Assembly (NCBI GenBank): GCA_025061975.1
Contig: JANXBB010000250.1
Location: forward strand, 1 to 6,942
Reading direction: 5' to 3'
DNA from: Caldifarciminota bacterium
Lineage (GTDB): Bacteria > Hydrothermota > Tepidihabitantia > Tepidihabitantales > CAIPLT01
Length of the DNA: 6,942 bases
The notes beneath the pieces were generated by a model that saw nothing but the letters and a program-made list of their open reading frames with translations, had not been told where the DNA came from and ran no database searches. Numbering within the stretch: position 1 is the first letter of the stretch; each line of letters starts with the position of its first letter. The position numbers were made by a program, and so were the translations under genes. This document shows, piece by piece, positions 1 to 4,816 of this stretch.

Positions 1-1466
1 ACTACAAGATCAATATGACGTATCGGTTGGGGAACAATTATATCATCTAATGAAATATAAAAATTATTAAAATCCTTATAATGAAAAGCTAAAACTATAG
101 TATCAATGGTTCCGAGGTATGGTGATAATGGTATTACACATTTTTGCCACTGATAATTACTAGTTGCAAGAATCCTAATAATTTGAAATCCGGTAGTATC
201 TATTGCCGCTTGAGGATTAAAATTCGCTCTTACAAGTAAAGTTTCTGTAATAAGTGAACTTCCGGCACGATACCAAAAAATAATTGAATCCTCAGGTGAC
301 GCCAAAAGCCTAGGAGTAATTAACCAATCGTTATTAGGCCAATACGGTGCTTGATCGTATAAAACACTAATTCCAGCTGGCGGGGTATAATAACCAGAAG
401 CAAAAGTGTCGCGATGCCAAGTATTGTGATTATTAAAATTAATCACGCTCCACCCTACAGGAGGAAAGATATCGTCAGAAAAACTCTCACGGTAACCATG
501 ACTATAAACAAAAATAACTGTCGATAAGGTGTCATTATTATTAAGGGAATCGCCTGCTAAAGCTGTCCATATTGTAATAAAATAATCACCAGCAGCACCA
601 GGCACTAACCAATCAGGAAAAGTTACTGTTGTTGTTTGATTTTGGCTTAGAGCACTTGTAGTATAACCGGTATCAGTTATTTCATATGAACTTGGACCAA
701 TAATTTTTCTGATAACTGGAATTCCCGCAGGAAGGGTATTTCTCCCAAAATTTTTTACAACGGCATTAATAGGTGCTACTGAATTTGCTTTTAAAATTTT
801 ATCACTGATAATTGAAATAACGCCACTATTATTGTCTTTCGGTTCATATTTAACAACTGCATCAAAGATAAAATCATATGAATAACCTTGCCAATCATCG
901 TAAAAGTTTTTTACATTATTTAATGTAGTATCATTATTTGAGAGATCAGTAATAATTTGAGTATTTCGGTTAAGACTTACCATTCCCAACCAAAAATTCT
1001 GACCACGATCAAAGAAATACATAACAGTATATGTAAGTCGATATATACCGCCGCTTTGAGCATTAAAATTATAATCCTGCACCATAATAGGATAGCCGGG
1101 CCGTCTTATCCCGTTTATTGTAGTATCACGCCATATAAAAAATCGGCAAGGAGCATTGCTTGTAGGATTAGGAATTCGCACATAATAAATCGCTTTATGT
1201 AAAGTACATTGTCCGGCTGCCCGATGAGGCATTGTAAGTCGCGTTGCAGCATAAATCGAGCAACTACTAAAATATCCTATACCTGTAGTAAAATTATCGT
1301 GGTTTCTTAGTGTATCTAAAATTCCGTATTTTAGATCATTTTCCGCGGGTAGATTTATAGTTTTAATTTTTGAAAACTCGGCCGGTGAAAGTTTTTCTAT
1401 AGTAAAATTTTGACCTAAAACTAGTCCAAAACTTAATAGTAACAAGATAACCCACATATCCCGCAT
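1..1466 (-). CDS. secreted multidomain beta-rich protein with CARDB-like and choice-of-anchor J domains (3' end outside window)
   Basis: This is an open frame of 488 codons with no stop, running off the left edge, so the C-terminus is missing. Residues 1-18 look like a signal peptide: a short charged start, a hydrophobic run (WVILLLLSFGLVLG), then Gln19 as a likely mature N-terminus. Residues about 50-210 are a beta-rich region I do not recognise. Residues about 215-322 read like a CARDB/Ig-type module (INAVVKNFG, then a D-S-L-N-N-N-D-T pattern). Residues about 326-478 resemble a choice-of-anchor J domain: ESFSDDIFPPVGWSV, then NNDWLITPRL, closing with YISLDDIIV. The last residues (HIDLV) may begin another CARDB-like repeat. 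Such proteins are usually exported surface or extracellular adhesin- or enzyme-associated proteins; no catalytic domain is visible here. The start at 1466 is chosen because a consensus promoter places the transcript start 3 nt before it. A second ATG at codon 4 (1457) is a possible alternative. The domain calls are from motif memory. Confidence 0.8.
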   Translation of the reverse strand, partial: MRDMWVILLLLSFGLVLGQNFTIEKLSPAEFSKIKTINLPAENDLKYGILDTLRNHDNFTTGIGYFSSCSIYAATRLTMPHRAAGQCTLHKAIYYVRIPNPTSNAPCRFFIWRDTTINGIRRPGYPIMVQDYNFNAQSGGIYRLTYTVMYFFDRGQNFWLGMVSLNRNTQIITDLSNNDTTLNNVKNFYDDWQGYSYDFIFDAVVKYEPKDNNSGVISIISDKILKANSVAPINAVVKNFGRNTLPAGIPVIRKIIGPSSYEITDTGYTTSALSQNQTTTVTFPDWLVPGAAGDYFITIWTALAGDSLNNNDTLSTVIFVYSHGYRESFSDDIFPPVGWSVINFNNHNTWHRDTFASGYYTPPAGISVLYDQAPYWPNNDWLITPRLLASPEDSIIFWYRAGSSLITETLLVRANFNPQAAIDTTGFQIIRILATSNYQWQKCVIPLSPYLGTIDTIVLAFHYKDFNNFYISLDDIIVPQPIRHIDLV

Positions 1467-1468
1467 TT

Positions 1469-1503
1469 TAGAGTAATTATATCTTTTATTTTTTCGTTGT
1501 CAA
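1469..1503 (-). promoter_or_regulatory. consensus sigma70-type promoter for the secreted-protein gene
   Basis: On the minus strand a perfect -35 box TTGACA (1503-1498) is followed by a 16-bp spacer and a perfect -10 box TATAAT (1481-1476). Counting the usual six bases after the -10 box puts the start of transcription at A1469, only 3 nt before the ATG at 1466. The -35 box begins 5 bp after the pckA stop codon, so the promoter fills the whole gap between the genes. No Shine-Dalgarno sequence fits in such a leader. There is no hairpin terminator in the gap, so transcripts from pckA may also read through. Confidence 0.75.
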
Positions 1504-1508
1504 GCATT

Positions 1509-2996
1509 TTAAACAATCATAGTATCTTTAATTTCTTGCCGTAGCTCGGTAAACTGCTTTAACCATTCTTGACGTTCCTGTTTTAATTTACACACAAGCT
1601 CTTTGTATTCGTCGTGGGTATAATAATTCAATGGGTCGTATAACTTTAAGTCAATATTAGGAATTTCATAAGGAACTAAATATTGCCAATCTGGATCAAC
1701 AATCCATTTAATTGAACCACGGGCAATTTGAGTTAGAATTTCTACAGACTCACGTACAGTAATTTTCTCGCCATTTTCACCTCCAACTCGCCCGGTATTT
1801 ATAGCGTAAACTTCAATTTCCGGATTTGATTTAATAATTTCATAAAAACGATTGCCTTCTTCAGCTTCCGGCCCGATAATAAACGGATTTGTACCAACTA
1901 CCCTTTTAGATTTTCCGGCTTGTGATGGATCACCAGCTGATGTTTCAACTGACTCCCCAAGCATAAAAAACGCTGCGCCTTGTTCTGGGGTTAATTTTAT
2001 AACTGGGGGCATTATATCATTTCGTCGTAAAATAAATACTACAATATTAACAAACGGTAGATCAATGCTTTCATCAGCATAATCTAGTTCTTTGCGTTGC
2101 ACTACGGCTCGACCATTAGAAGTCAACAAATAATTATGAAAATCAACCTCGCCGTTATCTTCAACAAATACATTTTCTAAAATTGCATTGGGACTTGTCA
2201 CAACTTTATATAAAAGAGGATCGGACTTCGAACTTAGTCCTTCGGTTTTCATATAAAAATTATTCTCGGTTCCTAAAGCTTCACCGGTGGGTTTTAAAAA
2301 AACCACATCGTCTTGCTTAATTACAACTCCTTCAGGTTCAGTCAAAAAATGGTGATGACATGTAAGTGTTGTTTTACCCGTTCCCGAAAGACCGAATAAA
2401 AGCATTCCTTTATTTACTAATTTTTGAGTTTTGTCGCGCACTTTAATAATCTTACTACCAGCATGTAGTCCTAACCATCCTCGTCCTTTTACTAAATACA
2501 TCGCCATTCGTAAAAAAGCCTTCTTAACTTCACCGGTATAGTCTGAGCCTAAAATAAATGTTAAAGATTCCTTAGGAAGAACTAAAACCTTACGTTCTGG
2601 CCATTCAGGAATTGAGACAACCGTCATATCTGGTCGATCCTTTTTAATTGGATCAAAAAGCATCTCATACCACATAAATGCATTCCGTGCGTATTCTTTA
2701 GTAACATAAAACCGACAAAGAAATTGCGCTTCTTTAGCTTGACCCATAGTACGCTCAACCATAATCATAACCTTACGAGAAATATATTCCAATGCCTGAT
2801 TAATTATTTTTTCTTGATCAGGTTTGGGACGATCATAAATAATCTCAGTGAATCGTGCACTTCGGGAACGAACATAAGTAATATAAGCAGGGCTGCCATA
2901 AATAGTTAAAATCTCATCTTTGCTTGCAAGTTTCCTTAGCTCAACTTTACTTAAATTTTTAATTACAGCCTTAGGACTAATTAATTCGGTGTACAT
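1509..2996 (-). CDS. pckA: phosphoenolpyruvate carboxykinase (ATP type), divergent
   Basis: The enzyme interconverts oxaloacetate + ATP and phosphoenolpyruvate + CO2 + ADP in the cytoplasm, the entry to gluconeogenesis, or runs in reverse as an anaplerotic or ATP-yielding step. The 495-residue product carries the kinase-1a P-loop GLSGTGKTT (202-210), typical of the ATP family. By hand alignment to E. coli PckA, the metal and substrate ligands are present: Arg45 (R65 in E. coli), Tyr153, Lys159 (K213), His178 (H232), Lys208/Thr209, Asp229-Asp230 (D268-D269) and Arg296 (R333). The adenine-site R449 appears as Lys411 and T455 as Ser417. The Lys159-His178 spacing equals that in E. coli, but His178 to the P-loop is about 8 residues longer, and the usual GDD motif reads QDD. 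It is somewhat shorter than the roughly 540-residue E. coli enzyme. The C-terminal tail (about 460-490) is charged and probably helical. Start 2996 coincides with the transcript start predicted from its promoter. No in-frame defect is seen. The family is secure; direction of flux is not known. Confidence 0.95.
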   Translation of the reverse strand: MYTELISPKAVIKNLSKVELRKLASKDEILTIYGSPAYITYVRSRSARFTEIIYDRPKPDQEKIINQALEYISRKVMIMVERTMGQAKEAQFLCRFYVTKEYARNAFMWYEMLFDPIKKDRPDMTVVSIPEWPERKVLVLPKESLTFILGSDYTGEVKKAFLRMAMYLVKGRGWLGLHAGSKIIKVRDKTQKLVNKGMLLFGLSGTGKTTLTCHHHFLTEPEGVVIKQDDVVFLKPTGEALGTENNFYMKTEGLSSKSDPLLYKVVTSPNAILENVFVEDNGEVDFHNYLLTSNGRAVVQRKELDYADESIDLPFVNIVVFILRRNDIMPPVIKLTPEQGAAFFMLGESVETSAGDPSQAGKSKRVVGTNPFIIGPEAEEGNRFYEIIKSNPEIEVYAINTGRVGGENGEKITVRESVEILTQIARGSIKWIVDPDWQYLVPYEIPNIDLKLYDPLNYYTHDEYKELVCKLKQERQEWLKQFTELRQEIKDTMIV

Positions 2997-3030
2997 ATAA
3001 ATATCATATCAAAAATTAAACAAATGTCAA
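2996..3030 (-). promoter_or_regulatory. sigma70-type promoter for pckA, predicted leaderless
   Basis: On the minus strand a perfect -35 box TTGACA (3030-3025), a 16-bp spacer and a -10 box TATGAT (3008-3003, five of six consensus) stand directly before pckA. Six bases separate the -10 box from the ATG, so the expected +1 is A2996, the first base of the start codon itself. There is no ribosome-binding sequence between promoter and ATG. This supports the 2996 start and predicts a leaderless mRNA. Confidence 0.75.
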
Positions 3031-3070
3031 AGAGATTATTTGATTCTCATTAACTTACATTATATTTATA

Positions 3071-3097
3071 CCCCCTATCCCCTACCACACCGTCCCC
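3071..3097 (-). other. C-rich tract, G-rich on the minus strand
   Basis: The plus strand has C-runs at 3071-3075, 3079-3082 and 3094-3097, with CC at 3085-3086. The minus strand therefore carries three runs of four or five G plus one GG in 27 bases, striking in such AT-rich surroundings. With only three long runs it could make a two-tier G-quadruplex but not a classical four-run one. It lies about 40 bp upstream of the pckA -35 box. Role unknown; it could be a regulator site or mere composition. Confidence 0.35.
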
Positions 3098-3098
3098 G

Positions 3099-3115
3099 AG
3101 ACATTTTAAAAGTCT
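3099..3115. repeat. near-perfect palindrome in the divergent spacer
   Basis: AGAC-A-TTTTAAAA-GTCT is a 16-bp perfect palindrome apart from one extra A at 3103. It directly follows the C-rich tract and lies about 70 bp upstream of the pckA -35 box. The shape would suit a dimeric regulator, but no regulator gene is in the window and no second copy was noticed. Confidence 0.3.
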
Positions 3116-3149
3116 TCGTGTATGACATAAACTTATAAAACAAGTAATA

Positions 3150-3164
3150 GTCAAGTCATTTGAC
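3150..3164. repeat. GTCAA-N5-TTGAC inverted repeat
   Basis: Two perfect 5-bp arms (3150-3154 and 3160-3164) flank GTCAT. Each strand therefore reads TTGAC outward, like a back-to-back pair of -35 boxes. No good -10 box lies at 16-18 bp on either side (ATTAAT on plus, TTTATG on minus), so a regulator half-site pair or chance is as likely as a bidirectional promoter. Confidence 0.25.
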
Positions 3165-3280
3165 AAGATAAGATATATTAACATTAATCATCCTATTATA
3201 TTTAAGTAAAAATCACCGACGAATTCTGTGTCGAGCTTTACTATGCCCTAAGTTAAATTCCGATGGACAATAAAGTGGAT

Positions 3281-3298
3281 AAATGCGTAAAATGCATA
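3281..3298. repeat. tandem 9-bp repeat upstream of the operon promoter
   Basis: AAATGCGTA and AAATGCATA stand side by side with one mismatch. The same bases also form an imperfect inverted repeat, ATGCGT-AAA-ATGCAT. The element ends 28 bp before the -35 box of the plus-strand operon, a position where an activator could bind. The repeat is short and could be chance. Confidence 0.25.
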
Positions 3299-3326
3299 TT
3301 TAATTTGTTTATCATGCTAATTATCC

Positions 3327-3362
3327 TTGACTTAGAAATTATTTTTCGATAGGATTTTATTA
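3327..3362 (+). promoter_or_regulatory. sigma70-type promoter for the plus-strand operon
   Basis: A -35 box TTGACT (3327-3332), a 17-bp spacer and a -10 box TAGGAT (3350-3355) precede the ATG at 3367. The -10 box is weaker than in the other two promoters of the window (four of six consensus). The expected +1 is A3362, giving a 5-nt leader (AGTTT) with no Shine-Dalgarno sequence. Such a leader leaves no room for a manganese riboswitch before the transporter gene. Confidence 0.65.
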
Positions 3363-3366
3363 GTTT

Positions 3367-3642
3367 ATGGACTATAAAATTCTTTTTACAGCATTCATAA
3401 CTTTATTTTTAGCAGAATTAGCTGACAAAACACAACTCACAGTTTTAGCACTTTCGGCTAGTTCGAAAAACCCCTTGTTAGTCTTTTTAGGTGCAAGTTT
3501 AGCTTTAATCGTTTCCACATTATTAGCAGTGCTTTTGGGAAGTGCATTACAAAAAATTCTACCGGTGCGTATTCTTCATATTATTGCCGGAGTTATATTT
3601 ATTGTAGTTGGTGGGTTACTTCTGGTTCGCAATCTGCGTTAG
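3367..3642 (+). CDS. half-size TMEM165/GDT1 (UPF0016) family membrane transporter
   Basis: The 91-residue protein is almost entirely membrane-embedded, with three hydrophobic segments at about 5-30, 36-60 and 69-87. The first contains ELADKTQ (17-23), the E-x-x-D-K-T/S signature of the family, whose acidic residues are thought to bind the transported cation. Characterised members move Mn2+ (and Ca2+ or H+) out of the cytoplasm. Most have two such three-helix repeats with one motif each; this protein has only one, so it must pair with itself or with a second half-size protein, as reported for the Hmx1/Hmx2 pair of Synechocystis. No second copy is in the window. It is the first gene of the operon and has no ribosome-binding site, in keeping with the 5-nt predicted leader. 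The family is clear; substrate is inferred from relatives. Confidence 0.9.
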   Translation: MDYKILFTAFITLFLAELADKTQLTVLALSASSKNPLLVFLGASLALIVSTLLAVLLGSALQKILPVRILHIIAGVIFIVVGGLLLVRNLR

Positions 3643-3649
3643 TTTCCGA

Positions 3650-4810
3650 ATGAAAATCAAAGTTCAGCCCAACGATTTTATTGTTAAAGAAATTTGTAAT
3701 TTTGAATTAGCTGATCATGGTCCTTACCAGATTTATGAATTAGAAAAAATTGGCTGGGATACTTTTGACTTGTTGGATTATTTAAGCCGTGTCTATCATA
3801 TAAAAGAGATTGGTCGCGCCGGAATTAAAGATCGATATAGTCATTCGTTTCAATTTATATCTATTAGAACAAATCGCGTCTATAATATTAACGAGAAAAA
3901 CTTTAAGTTGCGATTTTTGGGATATTCAAAAAGTCCAATTACAATAAACAATCTTATTAAAAATTGGTTTTCAATAACAATTCGCGATCTAAAAGAAAAT
4001 GAAATTAAGAAAATTCTTTCTAACATTGAATGTGTTAAAAAATATGGTATTCCGAATTACTATGACGAACAACGGATGGGTTCAGCACGAGCTCAAGGAG
4101 GATTTATTGCAGTCTTACTTGCTAAAAAACATTATAATGGAGCATTAAAATTATATTTAGCAACTCCGTCAAAATTTGACAGCAGCATAACAAGAAAATT
4201 AAAAAAACATATAAATACCTATTGGGGCAAATGGGATAAGTGTCTGTCATTATCCTACGATTACGGTCAGTTACGCTATCCCTTACTTTATCTAAAAAAG
4301 CACCCTAAAGACTTTAAAGGCGCAATTAAAACTATCAGAAAGGATCTTTTGGAGATGTTTATAAATGCATATCAAGCTTATGTTTTTAATGAAACCTTAA
4401 AGGCAGTTTTAAAATCACTGCCAATATCCTTATTTACTGTCCGTTACCGTTTTGGCGAACTTTATTTTTATGAGAATTTATCGCCTGATATTGTAAATTA
4501 TCTTAGTAACTTAATAATACCCAGTGCCAGCTACAAATCCACTTTTAAAGAATTAACTTTAAAGTCTATTATCGAAGAGATTCTTCAAAAAGATAGTTTA
4601 TCACTGGAAAAGTTAAAAATTGATTTAGGAATCAAAGGGGTATTTTTTAAACCTTACGAGCGTAAAGCACTGATCGTGCCCGAAAACTTATTGGTATCGG
4701 AAATTAATAGTGACGAACTTTACAAAGATCGCTTTAAAGTTACTTTGTCCTTCTGTTTGCCAAAAGGAAGTTATGCTACTATATTAATAAAACGTCTTGG
4801 ACACTTATAA
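3650..4810 (+). CDS. truD: tRNA pseudouridine(13) synthase TruD
   Basis: TruD converts U13 of certain tRNAs to pseudouridine. The 386-residue protein has the family motifs in order: an N-terminal KVQPNDFIVKEI (4-15), the catalytic AGIKDR with Asp61 (57-62), NYYDEQRMG (136-144), NAYQAYVFN (239-247) and the C-terminal SFCLPKGSYATILIKRL (367-383). The stretch between about 146 and 300 holds the TRUD insertion domain. Length is a little above the roughly 350 residues of E. coli TruD. The ATG at 3650 is preferred because the N-terminal motif starts right after it; an in-frame TTG at 3608 would only add 14 unrelated residues overlapping the upstream gene. It lies 7 bp after the transporter stop codon with no Shine-Dalgarno sequence, so translation is probably coupled. 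No functional tie to its neighbours is evident. Confidence 0.95.
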   Translation: MKIKVQPNDFIVKEICNFELADHGPYQIYELEKIGWDTFDLLDYLSRVYHIKEIGRAGIKDRYSHSFQFISIRTNRVYNINEKNFKLRFLGYSKSPITINNLIKNWFSITIRDLKENEIKKILSNIECVKKYGIPNYYDEQRMGSARAQGGFIAVLLAKKHYNGALKLYLATPSKFDSSITRKLKKHINTYWGKWDKCLSLSYDYGQLRYPLLYLKKHPKDFKGAIKTIRKDLLEMFINAYQAYVFNETLKAVLKSLPISLFTVRYRFGELYFYENLSPDIVNYLSNLIIPSASYKSTFKELTLKSIIEEILQKDSLSLEKLKIDLGIKGVFFKPYERKALIVPENLLVSEINSDELYKDRFKVTLSFCLPKGSYATILIKRLGHL

Positions 4811-4816
4811 CACCCG

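Larger units (their letters stand above)
3031..3326. other. divergent intergenic spacer without a convincing gene
   Basis: About 300 bp lies between the pckA promoter and the promoter of the plus-strand operon. I find no ORF with a recognisable product, no tRNA fold, no clear riboswitch and no U-run terminator. It holds a C-rich tract and three short repeat structures, listed separately. The longest tempting frame, 29 codons at 3263-3352 plus, overlaps the operon promoter and looks random. If both end promoters are right, neither mRNA includes this stretch, so it would act only as DNA (regulator binding) or encode an unrecognised small RNA. Confidence 0.6.

Noticed and set aside
957..1202. 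Plus-strand ORF of 81 codons
   Set aside because: It lies wholly inside the secreted-protein gene on the opposite strand and shows no protein-like features.
1852..2909. Two plus-strand ORFs (1852-2082 and 2724-2909) opposite pckA
   Set aside because: They are antisense shadows of a conserved enzyme gene.
3059..3087. Second minus-strand promoter for pckA with TATAAT at 3064-3059
   Set aside because: The expected -35 position reads TGGTAG, a poor match, while a far better promoter abuts the gene.
3160..3188. Extra plus-strand promoter starting with TTGACA at 3160
   Set aside because: The best -10 at 17-bp spacing is ATTAAT, which lacks the initial TA, and no gene follows closely.
3263..3352. 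Small plus-strand ORF of 29 codons with a CxxC-like pair in the divergent spacer
   Set aside because: It overlaps the -35 box and first bases of the -10 box of the operon promoter, has no start signal and has no recognisable sequence.
3060..3366. Manganese (yybP-ykoY) riboswitch before the UPF0016 gene
   Set aside because: Considered because such riboswitches often control this family. No matching conserved core was found on the plus strand, and the predicted leader is only 5 nt.
3608..3649. TTG start giving TruD 14 extra N-terminal residues
   Set aside because: The extension overlaps the end of the transporter gene and is unlike any TruD N-terminus; the family motif begins right after the ATG at 3650.
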